This document shows, in pieces, positions 1-10,477 of a DNA stretch of 64,000 bases (positions are counted from its first letter, which is position 1; every line of letters starts with the position of its first letter). This stretch comes from Athripsodes cinereus (taxonomy: Eukaryota > Arthropoda > Insecta > Trichoptera > Leptoceridae): contig OX388310.1 in the NCBI GenBank assembly GCA_947579605.1, positions 2,790,001-2,854,000 of the forward strand, read 5' to 3'. The translations under genes and the position numbers were made by a program. The notes beneath the pieces are model-generated. The model was given only the letters and a program-made list of their open reading frames with translations. It did no database searches and was not told the DNA's origin.

Positions 1-28
1 CTCTGCGTGCGGGATATGCTGTTATGGC
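1..28 (+). repeat. Rep240 tail fragment at window edge
   Basis: The first bases resemble the last ~25 bp of the Rep240 repeat (GGGATATGCTGTTATGGCA against GGGATATGCCGTGATGGTA). The rest of the copy, if present, lies outside the window. Confidence 0.45.
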
Positions 29-720
29 AAAGATCATGGGCGGCTAATCTTTTCGGCAGCCGGGCCAGATTTTAGAAATAAGATTTCCTACCGGACCATT
101 CAACATAATTCTTTTATTATTCAAAGCAAACAAGAAATAAACTGATTTTTTAAGAAGATGTAACAAAAATGAGAACCATATAATTATATTTATTAGAAAT
201 GCAAAAAATAACAATAAAAAATAAACAAAATATATACGATGGTGGTTTTATGTACACTAAAAGAACATTTTGGAAAATTTTACTGGTTTTTGACTTACAT
301 TTGCAACATTATGTTATCTGCTGCTAATACGTATTGTTAAAGTTTTCAGGTACGTTAAAACATAATAATACAGTGTTTTCATTTTAAGATCTTTTACAAT
401 AACACCATGAATTGAAAGTTGGGTAACCTGTTTTATATTAGGTGTTGTTACCTTTATTTCTTGTGAAGAGGCAGGGATTTGTACGATATCTTGTAAAAAT
501 AATATTTTCTTGTAAAATATTTATAGTTTTCATATTATTATTATGTATTCTGAGCTCATATGCTCTCTGGTTTAACTTGTTGAATATCACTATTGCATGA
601 AGAATTTTCTTTCAGAACACAATACTATTCTGAAATAGGCAAGTTATTGTAAAGATTTGTAATATTTCCCAGTGGAATTGAGAATTAAGTTTAAATTATT
701 ATTTTTGTTTAAAAATACTA
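29..720. other. Gene-free AT-rich stretch
   Basis: No coding frame, repeat end or RNA gene recognised. It has A/T runs and scattered short palindromes only. Confidence 0.5.
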
Positions 721-724
721 GAGA

Positions 725-1125
725 CACTTATTTATTTATTTTTGAGTGAGCGAGTTTATTTATTTTATGTTACAATCCATTAGATTGGTCTGCAACGAGT
801 TTGGATTTTCTTCTCCATTTCTCCCTTTGTTCTGCTGTAATCTCTTTAATTCACTATAGCTTAAAAATATATAGGTTCTCACATGATCCCTGTAGGTTTC
901 TCTTGGTCGGCCTCTACCATTCCTGCCTTTGGTTATTCCCTCCGCGATGGTGGTGAGCAGGTATGAGTGCCTGATGTTGTGGCCAATCTAGCTGGCTGAT
1001 CTTTTTAAGGAGTCACCTATTTCCGTCTACCTTTATCAACACCTCATTGTTTTTGACATGTTCCAATCAATGAAGTCTCCTTCATTCAGAGCAATTCTGC
1101 GCCAATTTAGTCACCTCCTTTCACA
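725..1125 (-). pseudogene. RTE-like LINE, C-terminal end of reverse transcriptase ORF
   Basis: Read on the minus strand, broken frames give GHNIRHSYLLTTIAEGITKG, then GRGRPRETYRDHVRT, then after a frameshift EKWRRKSKLVADQSNGL and a stop. The GRxRPR...Y/W...R pattern followed by a WRR segment is typical of the C-terminal tail of RTE-like endonuclease/reverse transcriptases. The same ending, VADQSNGL-stop, recurs at about 17.1 kb, so these are two copies of one family. The polymerase domain is absent (5' truncation) and upstream frames contain several stops. It is certainly inactive. Confidence 0.7.
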
Positions 1126-1167
1126 ACATTCCTTCGCATTCTTTGAGAAGGATATATTCAATCATTA

Positions 1168-1375
1168 ATACCATCACGGCATTGTCCATGTGTGGGGTAG
1201 CCAGCGGATTAACTGTATTTAATAAACATGCAAGTCATCCGCTTCGTGCCAATAAAAGTTAAGACATTCAGAATGGGTGTCATGCCCCATCGCTGAATTT
1301 AAGATATTAAATGTCTTAAACGTGATGTTTTACGAATATCTGCCTTTTACAATAAGACACTCGAAAACTAACATA
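1168..1375 (-). repeat. Rep240 copy, nearly full length
   Basis: It starts TACCATCACGGC and runs through the conserved GGGGTAGCCAGCGGAT, CTTCGTGCCAATAAAA and GAATTTAAGATATTAAATGT blocks to GACACTCGAAAACT. Orientation is given with the (TAG)n tail as the 3' end. The distal head (GGTGCTCCACGG) is missing. Confidence 0.75.
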
Positions 1376-2530
1376 CCTATAAGAGATGAATCGAGTAGTC
1401 TCATTTCACTATATTCCTAAAGCTTAAACAAATACTTAAATGTATGTAGTTTTAAAGCTAAGAATCTTCCACTCCTGAGTATTCTATATTATGTCTCCAT
1501 ATACCATTGTTTTCAGCCATATTATTTTCTTGGTATGTAATTCTGTCCTCATTCATTCTTTCCACAAATACATCGTTACTTATTTACATTCATATTGTTC
1601 ATTACGAGGGTGGGGTGAAAAGTTCTCGGCCTGACACAGAGATGTTCCTCCAATCAGCAAAAAATTGTATTCCTTACCTGGGTGCATGTGTCATTAGTTC
1701 ATATGACAAATTTCAACTTGTTCTCTTAAGTAGTTTCTTCACACGAATTTTTGCAGTCGACGTCTTGCTTGTTTTTCATGAAAATGAATAAATTTGAGTA
1801 TCGTGCGGTCATAAAGTTCTTCGTTTTAGATGGATTAACTCCTACGGAAATTCATCCAAAGTTGACAAAAGTTTACGAGGACTCTGCTCCTTAAATGTCA
1901 ACCATTAAAAAATTGGCAGCTGAATTTAAAGGTGGTGGCACACCCCTCGAAGATGACCCATGTGAAGGATGGCCAAAAACCACAGCCATTTCGGAAACCA
2001 TCGAAAAAGTGCATGATTCCGTGTTGGCCGACAGGCAACTGAGGTGCATGAGATAGCTGAAGCTGTAAGGATATCGAAAAAAAGGGTCGGAAACATTTTG
2101 CTCAAAGAATAAGGGATGAAAAAGCTCCGCGCAAAAAGGGTGCCGCATTTGTTGAATGCCGATCAAAAACAAATTCGCAAATGATTTTCGCAGCAATTTT
2201 TGGACCGATAGAATAGGGATCCGACCGATTTTGTGCGGTGATTTGTCACCATGGATAAGACATGGGTCCACCACTACACTTCAGAAACAAAACAGCAGTC
2301 CAAGCAATGGGTGGAAGCTGGTTCAGCTCCAAAGAAAGCGAAGTCGATTTCATCTGCTGGAAAGGTCATGGCTAGCGTGTTTTGGGATGGGAAAGGTATC
2401 CTGGTAATTGATTATCTTGCAAAAGGCAGAACATTTACAAACAAATATTACTCCTAACTTTTTAACCAATCTGGATGGCGAAATTCGCGAAAAGAGGCCT
2501 GGTATGAAGAAACAAAAATCATCTTTCACC

Positions 2531-2543
2531 AAGACAACGCACC
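2531..2543 (+). repeat. 13-bp target-site duplication, left copy
   Basis: AAGACAACGCACC is repeated exactly at 4889-4901 and brackets the LINE insertion inside the transposase frame. Confidence 0.95.
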
Positions 2544-4888
2544 TTTTTTTTTTTTTTTTTTTTTTTTTTGTTGGGAGGGGAAATCCTCATGGACACCCTC
2601 TTGGGTAGTGCCGGACTCATACCGGCTAAAATCCCTCCCGACTTCTAGACTGCGCGATTCCCGCCAACTGGCCTTATCACACAGCCTTTTGGTCTTTCAG
2701 CTTCTTTGCTCCATTCTTTCATAAATCTCCTTTTCTTTCATTATGCTTGTCATGTAACCTGTGATCTCATCCCACATTTCTTTTCCCTCCAGCATCTTTT
2801 GAACTATGTTCTCCGGGTTCATGACTCCCACTCTTTCTTCCAAGTTTTTTCTTTGTGTAGTCCACTTTGGGCACCCAAACATAGTGTGCTCTGCGCTGTC
2901 TATTTCCTCGCAGTATAAGCAGTTCGGCCTATCTCGCTTGCCTATCCTGGCTACGTATTCCATAAATACCCCATGTCCGGTAAGGAATTGAGTGACATAG
3001 TAGGTAAGGTGTCCGTGTTTCCTAAGAGTCCAAGATTCGACACTCTTTATTAATCTATTTGTCCACCGGCCTTTATGACTTTCGTCCCATTCTTTCTGCC
3101 AGCTTTCCAGGGTCAATTTCCTTAGCTGCTTTCTTAGTTCGGGGCCATCCTCCTCCCTCCTCCTATACAACTCCTTCCGTTCCCTCGCTAGTAAGTGTAG
3201 GGGAATAAAATCTGCCAGGACCATTGCCGCATCCGTTGAGATTGTCCTGTATGCCATGCTACATCGAAGGGCCATTGTTCTCTGTGTGCTTAGTATTTTA
3301 TCTTTATTTGATTTGCTGTCCATAGCTTTTTCCCATATTGGGGCTGCGTATAATACTATTGACTGAACCGCTAGGGCCAGTACTCTTCTCTTGTCCGCCT
3401 TTGGACCGCGTGTATTCGGTAGGATCACCCCCATTGCCTTGGCAGTTTTTTGGGCTTTGGTACACGCTGCTTCTATGTGTTTTGTGAAACGCAATCCAGA
3501 GTCCAGTTGTACTCCCAAGTATTTAACCGCTTTTGCTGGTCTGATATTAACCTCTTCGCATTTGAACTCAATTTCCCCCTCTTTTATTCGTCTGTTGAAG
3601 ACGATGGCTATTGTTTTTTCCGGAGCAATCTCCAGTTTTTGTCTACACATCCATAGATTTATAGCCTGTATTGTTTCGTTTGTATTTGTGACCAGCTCTT
3701 CTTTATGCCTTGCAGTTATGGAGATGGCTAGATCGTCCGCATAACAGATTAGTTCTACTCCTAGTGGGACTTCTATTGTCATCACCTCATCGTATAGAAC
3801 ATTCCATAGGGTTGGTCCTAGTACCGACCCCTGTGGGACCCCTCCTCCAGTTTCCAGTGTTGTGTTTCTATCTAATTGGACTGTTCTATCTGTTAGGTAG
3901 TCGATTAATGCATTCAACAGGTGTTTTGCAATTCCTCTTTCTTTAAGTTTAGAGACAATAATTTGCCAGGATGCCGTGTTAAATGCATTTCTGACGTCCA
4001 CGAGCACTAGTGCATTCCATTTTCTCCTCCCTGTTCTTGCTTTTTCCGCTATGTCTATGATGTGTTGTACAGCGTCAACCGTAGATCTTCCCTTCCTGAA
4101 ACCATATTGGTTTTTGTTCAATTCTCCCGTCCTGGCTATTTCCTCCTGTAACCTGGTGTTTAACACCCTCTCATACGCCTTCGCGAGAGCATTCAAGAGA
4201 CATATAGGCCTATACTTACTTGCCTCCCGCGGGTTCTGCTTTGGCTTATCGATCAACACTAGTTTGGCTTTTTTCTAATCCTTGGGGAACCTGCCTTCTT
4301 TCAGAAGTCGACTAAATAGGATTGAGTAATATTGGGCGTTTTTAACTATCGACGTTTTCACAACTTCGGATGGCAGTTCATCTGGGCCTGGTGCTTTACC
4401 CGTCTTTATCTTTTCTGCCGCTTTCTTTACTTCATCTTCCGTAATCAGGATATCTTCCTTTTCTCCTTCGTTTACGGTCTCCTTTCTTAACTCTTCGCTC
4501 TTTGCAACAATGAATAAGCTTTCAAAAATTTTCTTCCTTTCATCTATGGTTAGAGCAGTCTTAGGGTTAGGTGCCTGTAGCTGCCTTTTGACTATTTTAT
4601 ATGCATCTCCAAAGACGTCTGAGTTCAATTCATCACATAATCTTTTCCATGCTGTTGCTTTAGCCATCGTTAGCGCAATTTTCAGCTCTGTTTTGGAAGT
4701 TTTGTATTCGTTTTTTAAGATCTCTCTTCTCTCTTGATTCTTGCATTTTTGGAATGCTCTTCTCTTCTTTCTAGTTTGCTTTGTAGCGTTTCATTCCACC
4801 AGTACGGTAACTTGTAATTATCATAACACCTGATTCTGGGGGTATTCTCTTTGTAGGCTGCAATTAATGCCTTTTGACACTAGAGAGA
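2544..4888 (-). mobile_element. 5'-truncated R1-clade LINE inserted in mariner
   Basis: On the minus strand the element starts in the linker between endonuclease and reverse transcriptase (PYWWNETL) and continues through reverse transcriptase and a C-terminal zinc knuckle. It ends with ~125 bp of 3' UTR and a ~26-nt poly(A), seen as poly(T) at 2544-2569. A perfect 13-bp target duplication flanks it. The 5' truncation and A-tail show target-primed reverse transcription. The duplication length and protein pattern fit the R1 clade, but the site is a mariner transposase rather than rDNA. Confidence 0.9.
2697..4840 (-). pseudogene. R1-type LINE ORF2 fragment: reverse transcriptase plus CCHC knuckle
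   Basis: This would copy LINE RNA into DNA at a nick. Read on the minus strand, PYWWNETL (linker) leads to a probable 1-nt frameshift near 4775. The frame then runs on except for one stop (TAG at 4275-4277, apparently replacing a Trp codon in FPKD-W-KKAKL). Visible reverse transcriptase motifs are KYRPICLLN, FRKGRSTVDA, LVDVRNAF (catalytic Asp), GVPQGSVLGP, CYADDLAI (catalytic pair intact) and KYLGVQLD. Near the C-terminus CLYCEEIDSAEHTMFGC forms a CCHC knuckle typical of R1-group ORF2. The endonuclease domain and ORF1 are missing through 5' truncation. With only two visible lesions it is younger than most relics here. R1 clade is my inference from the motif set; a related I-group clade is the alternative. 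Confidence 0.88.
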
Positions 4889-4901
4889 AAGACAACGCAC
4901 C
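4889..4901 (+). repeat. 13-bp target-site duplication, right copy
   Basis: AAGACAACGCACC is identical to 2531-2543. The mariner transposase frame resumes here (DNAPVHKS). Confidence 0.95.
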
Positions 4902-5253
4902 TGTACACAAGAGTGTGTTGGCGATGGGAAAACTGCAAGATTTGGGGTATGACTTGCTCATCCATCACCCCTATTCTCCTGATTTGGCACATTCATACTT
5001 CTTGGTTCCCAAACTTCAAGAAATTTGTTTCTGGGAAGCTCTTCGTATCCAATGAAGAAGTTGAAAGGGCTGTAGATAAATATTTTCGCAACCTTCCAGA
5101 CTTTCACTTCCTGGAAGGAGTACTGATGTTGGAGAAACGCTGGATCAAGTGTTTTGAAGTCAAGAGAGATTATGTAGTAAAATAAAAATAAAAAAAATCT
5201 GAAAACCGCAGTCTTTCATTGTCAGGCCGAGAACTTTTCACCCCACCCTCGTA

Positions 5254-5707
5254 CATCAACTTCCATTCCAAATTCCTCACACATAGCACTGTTAATCACA
5301 TAGTTACGATCTCTTAGACTTTTACCACACATCTTTCCCAATGCTCTCAATATTCTACTGAAAATAATAATCAATAATTTGTCGACGTTTTTGGTTACAA
5401 TTATTACCTAAGGCACACTGAAATTATTGCTAAGTAGGCCCCTTAATAGTAATGATAATATGATGGTAGTGATGACAGCATCAGCAGTGGTGGCACAGAT
5501 TGTAATAACTCCGCACCCTCATTAGCCAGTGGCTGACACAATTAGGGACAGTATAATGTTATCTTATATATATTAGATGATGACAGGGGCGATATTGTCT
5601 CTATATAAGATTTTAATTAGTAAAAAGACTTGATATATTATTACTAACTTATTTACAAGATAATGTTATTTTGTTAAAACATTCTAATATTGTTTACATT
5701 AGCATGT
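5254..5707. other. Gene-free stretch
   Basis: No gene, RNA or repeat end recognised. Confidence 0.5.
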
Positions 5708-5905
5708 AAACCATCTCGGCATATCTCACATTTGTGATTATAATAAACATGCAAGTTGTCCTCTTCGTGCCACAAAAAAAACATTCTGAATTTGTGGAAT
5801 ACTAGATCGCCGAATTGAAGACGTTTAATTATTATTCGTGATATTTAAAAAAAAAAACTTGCATTCTATAGGACACTCAAAATCTTACTGAAAAGAGTGG
5901 GAACA
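5708..5905 (-). repeat. Rep240 copy, diverged
   Basis: ACCATCTCGGCATATCTCAC, CATGCAAGTTGTCCTCTTCG and GACACTCAAAATCTTACTGA follow the Rep240 consensus order on the reverse orientation. Its last bases are included in the 55-bp tandem duplication that follows. Confidence 0.7.
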
Positions 5906-6003
5906 TGTCGATATCCAACCACGACATTATAGAAAAAAACTATTGAATAGAGTGGGAACATGTCGATATCCAACCACGACATTATAGAAAAAAACTATTG
6001 AAT
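5894..6003 (+). repeat. Two tandem copies of a 55-bp unit
   Basis: 5894-5948 is repeated identically at 5949-6003 (unit begins AGAGTGGGAACATGTCGATA). The exact identity implies a recent duplication. The left edge lies in the head end of the neighbouring Rep240 copy. Confidence 0.93.
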
Positions 6004-6111
6004 AGATAAGACTCCGCTCTCATCTTCAGACAAATATAACAAAATGTCATCTTTAAGCTAACCATTTTATTATATTTTGTTTCACTATTTATCACTTGTC
6101 TTTATAATATA

Positions 6112-6242
6112 GGTATTTATTTTATTCTTCACTACATTGGTTAAAATATTACAAAACAAAACAGTATCATAAAAACGTTATTACAAACGTATAGTTACAC
6201 AATTCAATGTACAGAGGGCGAGTTTATCGCTAAAATGCGATG
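6112..6242 (-). mobile_element. LINE 3' end (GCGATAAACTCGCCCTC family)
   Basis: The reverse strand contains GCGATAAACTCGCCCTCTGT, then about 90 bp, then a CCAATGTAGTGAAGAATAAA-like terminus. The same block recurs at 28.7, 41.0, 54.3 and 60.1 kb. At 60 kb it follows a LINE-like C-terminal peptide, so this is its 3' UTR. Confidence 0.6.
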
Positions 6243-6277
6243 TCTTCCAACTAACCCAGTATATAGTTTTACTTTAC

Positions 6278-6325
6278 ATTTGCCTGACGGTGAGAGCAGA
6301 AGCTTTCGAAACCTGGTTCGCAAAT
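6278..6325 (+). ncRNA. Hammerhead-like ribozyme, Penelope type, decayed core
   Basis: Stem I is a perfect 6-bp ATTTGC (6278-6283) / GCAAAT (6320-6325). The core CTGACGG (6284-6290, consensus CTGANGA) is followed by a stem II hairpin GAGAGC...GCTTTC, GAAA (6308-6311), a short 6-nt stem III (6312-6317), T, and C at the expected cleavage position 6319. The core base changed at position 9 (A to G) probably kills activity. The downstream block GTACTTAATATT also follows the hammerhead-like piece at 18.85 kb. Confidence 0.6.
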
Positions 6326-6349
6326 TATAATATCACCAGAGGAAGTAGG

Positions 6350-7490
6350 TACTTAATATTTGTTTCTTTTTTGAAATTATACTTAATGTTATTCCACCAC
6401 GAATTGTCGGTCGATAAACAAAGCTTTATATTTTATGGAGCTTTGGGTTTTGGTTAAATTCAATTTTCATTTACACCGATCCTGTTTGTGTGTAAGACTG
6501 AAAAGCTGAGCTTGATGGTTTATACTGAAGTCGTCACAGGGGTTCTTAATGACGCCCCTTGTGATAATAACATTGGCCCTAAGCTACTTGAAAGGGTAAG
6601 ATAGAGTAAAGGAGGTCTAAGGAGGCTGTATCAAAGTAATTCACTGCTTTACTGTCTAACTGAAGGACACGATTTGTACAATAATAATAAAGTAAGGAGC
6701 CATTCTCTTAAGAGGAGACGAGACGTGTATGGTTCATCAACAGAAACGTATCAAGGATTTAAGGAACGTGTCATTATTACTTTCAGGGAAAATCTTGGGT
6801 AGAATAGAAATAGTTATATTCTTTTTATAAGCCCCTTTTCTCGTCTGTTGAAAAATTCAAGTTCTTGTTGGCAAAATTGCACATTTTGTATCGACTTTGA
6901 AGTAAATAAATTTCATTGATTGTGTAATGTATGACATATTGTCAATATTAAAAATAATTATCTAAAATGTATTACTTGGTTTGTAAATTAAACCATCGAT
7001 TATTTTTATTAAATAAATAAATATTAGCATGGAAACAACATTTTGAAAACATATTTTTATATATTATAGACAGGAATAGAAATGCCCTGTTATCTCAGTG
7101 TCAATGTTCTTGAATTGATGAGGATTTGCAGACAAACCCTCATTCTGTTTAAAATTGAGCAATATAAACAAAATGCTTTCCTCTTAACGACAGGATTGAG
7201 CAGTGTAGCTTATGTGTCAGAATTTGTTCGAACAGACATAATAAATTTTGAGCAGGATTAGATGAGTACCTATACTTACTTATACAGACTTTTCGTTAGG
7301 ACTATTAGCCATCTTAAATTACAGAATGTCTTAATGTTTACAAGACTATCAGCTTTTGGATGACTAAAAACGGATAAGTTTGCTTTTTGAATCGAGATTA
7401 CAGAACCCCAAATAATTAGGAATTTTCCGAACGATTAAGAGGGTTTTATAAAAGTTTCCTAAGGATCATTATTCCGAAAAGGATAATCTA
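6350..7490. other. Gene-free stretch
   Basis: Nothing recognised beyond AT-rich sequence. Open frames are short and look random. Confidence 0.5.
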
Positions 7491-7712
7491 CTACTACTAC
7501 TACTATAACATCCTGGCATACAAAATTTGTAACAAAATGCAAGTTGTCTTCTCCGTGCCAACAAAAAAATAAGATATGCGGGATGAGTGGCAAACCTCAT
7601 ATAGCTGAATTTAAAATGTCATTTTTTTCGAACACCTACTACCTTTAACAGCACTCTTGAAAACTCACGGAAAAGAGCGGGAAATCGATCCTTTGTTGGG
7701 TGCTCTACGGAA
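7491..7712 (-). repeat. Rep240 copy with (TAG)n tail and complete head
   Basis: It begins with (CTA)n, the reverse of the TAG tail, at about 7491. It then runs through ATGCAAGTTGTCTTCTCCGT, GATGAGTGGCAAACCTCAT and CTCTTGAAAACTCACGGAA to GGGTGCTCTACGG. Both ends are present, which makes it one of the copies that defines the repeat length. Confidence 0.8.
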
Positions 7713-8410
7713 TATTTTTTATTTCTATTATGTTGATTTTTATTACAGTCATATTGATTTATTTTCGAGCAATTTATTTTTGGGTGTATAATTTAACTAC
7801 ACCAGGAAGCGATATTAGATATACGTTATATCGTATTGTTTTTCTTTTTTACATATTACTGTATAGGTATATCATATTATTAGGTATTCGTTCAAACAGG
7901 AATGGAAAGTTTAATAAAATCGTGGTCAAAATACTCTCATAGCAAAAATCGTTATTGAGTTGAGATGTGCAATATTTGCTGATTTTTTATGTACACGCCT
8001 AGAATATCATATCTGGAATTTCAAATAACCCACAAAATCTGGATAGAGTTTTGTATGTTGTGATCATTAAACACGATAAAATATATTGTACAATAGGTTG
8101 ATCGAAAATTTTTGTGTTTTCAACTTTATCTGATTACACGTGTAGGTATGCTATTTATTTGTCCTGTGAAATCTCCAGTAACAGTTTATAAGTGTTTTGT
8201 CAAAGTGAGGTATTTGTAAAATATCTCACATAAGATATTTAAAATCTTCGTTAGTAATATTAAAAACATGGTTAATAATTAGAAAATAATACAATATTTT
8301 ACAAACGATTGTATAGTACTTGGGGAAAAAAATTCGTGAATATTCATTTTAAAAGAATTAAAATAGATTTAAAATAAAGCACTGTATTAATTTTACTATG
8401 ATAAATATTT
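7713..8410. other. Gene-free stretch
   Basis: An open frame at 7700-7942 encodes a hydrophobic 80-aa string. It is AT-rich, starts within the Rep240 head, and has no recognisable family. I treat it as chance. Confidence 0.45.
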
Positions 8411-8452
8411 GACTCAGAGGTATTTTGGGTAGACACCCATCATCAGTGAGTT
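8411..8452 (-). ncRNA. Hammerhead-like ribozyme, Penelope type
   Basis: On the minus strand ACTCA / TGAGT form stem I. CTGATGA (reverse of 8440-8446) is intact. Stem II is a hairpin TGGGT...ACCCA, followed by AAAA where GAAA is expected (G12 lost), TACC as a 4-nt stem III, then TC at the cleavage site before TGAGTC. The layout is right, but loss of G12 predicts a dead ribozyme. Confidence 0.55.
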
Positions 8453-8564
8453 TTTGTTAAAAAACAGTGTGTATTTTGAATAGTTTTACATGCAGAGACC
8501 CTGGAATATAATAGATACCTATTCCTTTCTTGATTTTGTATTTTCTCTCTTCATTCTTTTCTGT

Positions 8565-8650
8565 ATGTCTTCGAGGGTCCTGTAAAAGGCACGCATTCGT
8601 AAAGGATCACGTATTTGTGAGATATCTGACATCTTCAGTTCAGTGATGAG
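8565..8650 (+). repeat. Rep240 head-end fragment
   Basis: TCTTCGAGGGTCCTGTAAAA, then GCATTCGTAAAGG and CAGTGATGAGGT match the Rep240 consensus in order. Confidence 0.6.
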
Positions 8651-8956
8651 GTAAATATGCTTTCATTGAGGGGTGCAGAAGCAAAGTTAAGTCGATCTTA
8701 GAACATTAAAACTTTGAAAGAAACACATTTCTATTTCTACTTAAAGTGTATTTTTATATTAAATTAGTTACATTGATTTACTCGAGAATGGATGCGAATA
8801 TTCATTGAAACGAAAATGTGAAATTTTCTGCATTAGTTGTTAAATAGACTGTGATTTCTCTAGAAATGCACTACGCACACAGTCACAGGTGATTAGTGTA
8901 TTACAGAACACGTGATTGTATTAGTAACCGAGTAGCATCGCTGTGATTGGCTGGTG

Positions 8957-9197
8957 CAGTGTGTGGTGTGTAGTATACTCATCATTTAAGTGGGAGCACG
9001 TCAGTTTGTTGAAAAATATATCGCTAATTTCGTAAAATAATACGGTGACCATGAGTGAAGCAAAGAAACTAGGAATGTTGAAATAAATATTTTAATATTT
9101 ATTTATTCCTTTGTTGTCCTCACAAAAAGAAAAAATATCTGCTATTGATAATTTTCATTTATTTTGTTAATGGTTTCCATACTTATGACCACCACTG
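8957..9197 (+). mobile_element. Deleted Tc1-like element (probable MITE)
   Basis: The right end CATACTTATGACCACCACTG followed by TA is a classic Tc1-like terminus. On the left CAGTGTGTGGTGTGTAGTAT is a weaker match to the inverted terminus. Between them is a short frame starting MSEAKKLG, which resembles the N-terminus of Tc1-type transposases. No catalytic domain is present. The left boundary is uncertain because the flanking TA is absent. Confidence 0.5.
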
Positions 9198-9199
9198 TA

Positions 9200-9640
9200 T
9201 ATATAAACATATGTTTTCATGTCAGAGGTATATATAGTCGCTCACTGTATAAATAAATAAAAAAAGAGTGCTTTCTAATAGTTTCTTTCTCAATTGTATG
9301 TATGTCCATATTTGTTATTTTGTAAGATTTTGAAAAAAATGTTTTCTTTTTAATTTGAATTTTAATTCGCCCTGATTATTATTTTAATATTATGATATTT
9401 CAAAATCTAATCCAAAGATCATAATATTGCTAAAAGGAAATAATGAAGTGTAATAAAGAATGAAAACTAGAAACAAAATCTTCTTCTTAGACTAATAAAT
9501 TTTAATATTATTTATCATACATTCAAACAATGGACACCCTATGAGCGGTGCACTCTTATATAAATTCTAGTCTACTTGTGAAAAATGTATCGATGTGACT
9601 TTGTTTCTACACCCCTCAATTAATACCCTGAGGTATGTTT
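9200..9640. other. Gene-free stretch
   Basis: AT-rich with no recognisable element. Confidence 0.5.
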
Positions 9641-9642
9641 CA

Positions 9643-9974
9643 ATCTATCTAATATATGAAATTCTCGTATCACGGTGTTTGTTATCATACTCCTCCGAAA
9701 CGGCTGGACCGATTTTGATGAGAGCGCTTATCGGGTGGGTCTGAGAATCGGCCAACATCTATTTTTCATACACCTAAAAGTTAAGGATGGTCCACCCCGA
9801 ATTTTTTAATTTTATTTTTAGGCAAAATTTATTTTTTATTTTTATATGGTGAGGCATTACAAAATACATACGGCCCTAAATTTTCACCCTTCTATCATCA
9901 ACCCCTATTTTTTAATAGCGATATTAGTGTAGGGCAAATGTTTTGGTAAAACAACGTTTGCCGGGTCAGCTAGT
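9643..9974 (+). mobile_element. Non-autonomous Helitron-like element
   Basis: Internal blocks such as TCTCGTATCACGGTGTTTGT, GGCTGGACCGATTTTGATGA and GTGGGTCTGAGAATCGGCCA, and the end AACGTTTGCCGGGTCAGCTAGT, belong to a very widespread insect repeat that I recall as Helitron-related. There are no terminal inverted repeats. A second, diverged copy lies at 53.6 kb. Confidence 0.6.
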
Positions 9975-9978
9975 AATT

Positions 9979-10380
9979 CTATATTAATTTATTCATGTTG
10001 AATGTCATACTTTCATGAAACATCTTGATTTAATTAACACAATATTGTACGAAATTTTAAACAATTGTACAAAATCGTATCGTTTGATGTGGTTTTTGGT
10101 ACAATTTTCACCTAAGTACCTATTTTTCGTATAATCTCTCCCCTGTCGTTGAAAAGGATGCCATATGTTCAAATAGTCACCGCAGATAGAAGTGCCTACC
10201 TATGTAGGTATCTATATTATGTTTCTACTGAACTGCCAACTATATGGCGTATTATCTACTTCTCGATAATGTCATGAAATCGGGAAAAACAATAATGGTG
10301 TGTGAAATTCTATCGTCAGATGGCGTTACCTGTATGCATTATTTTAAGAAATAATGTAAATTTATAAATTTAACACATGA
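9979..10380. other. Gene-free stretch
   Basis: No feature recognised. Confidence 0.45.
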
Positions 10381-10381
10381 A

Positions 10382-10470
10382 ACTACCATTATAAGGCTTA
10401 GAAAAGACAACGTCACTTTATTTGGTAGTGCCCCGGACGGGACTTAAGCCCGCATCTTAAGACCTAAGCC
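10382..10470 (-). repeat. tRNA-derived SINE fragment
   Basis: The reverse strand contains GGGCTTAAGTCCCG, a decayed B box, followed by CTACCAAATAAAGTGACGTT and GTCTTTTCTAAGCC. The same arrangement recurs at 42.1-42.2 kb with an intact B box. Confidence 0.55.
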
Positions 10471-10477
10471 CGTATAT

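Larger units (their letters stand above)
1778..5185 (+). pseudogene. mariner transposase, interrupted and frameshifted
   Basis: The frame opens with MKMNKFEYRAVIKFFVLDGL, an N-terminal helix-turn-helix region. The catalytic DDE/D part is recognisable: MDKTWVHHY (first Asp), HQDNAP (second Asp) and YSPDLAHS (third Asp), in the mariner D,D34D arrangement. The end is EVKRDYVVK-stop. Several in-frame stops and frame changes (for example a stop near 1893 after EDSAP) break it. The R1-type LINE sits between the HQDNAP codons and their continuation at about 4.9 kb. All three catalytic Asp codons survive, but no contiguous protein can be made. It is an inactive relic. Confidence 0.92.
1605..5251 (+). 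mobile_element. mariner element split by a LINE insertion
   Basis: Perfect 32-bp terminal inverted repeats lie at 1605-1636 and 5220-5251 (outer bases CGAGGGTGGGGTGAAAAGTT). They are flanked by TA at 1603-1604 and 5252-5253, the mariner/Tc1 target duplication. Without the inserted LINE and one duplicated copy of the target site the element is about 1.29 kb, the usual mariner length. It carries one transposase pseudogene. The identical terminal repeats suggest modest age, although the coding frame is badly damaged. Confidence 0.93.

Noticed and set aside
2251..2457. A 68-codon open frame as a possible small gene
   Set aside because: Its sequence (MDKTWVHHYTSETKQQ...) is the catalytic part of the broken mariner transposase.
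2706..4278. Plus-strand open frames of 60-117 codons across this stretch
   Set aside because: They lie opposite the R1-type reverse transcriptase and are shadow frames.
7700..7942. An 80-aa hydrophobic protein
   Set aside because: It begins in the Rep240 head and consists of AT-rich codons for Ile, Phe, Tyr and Leu expected by chance.
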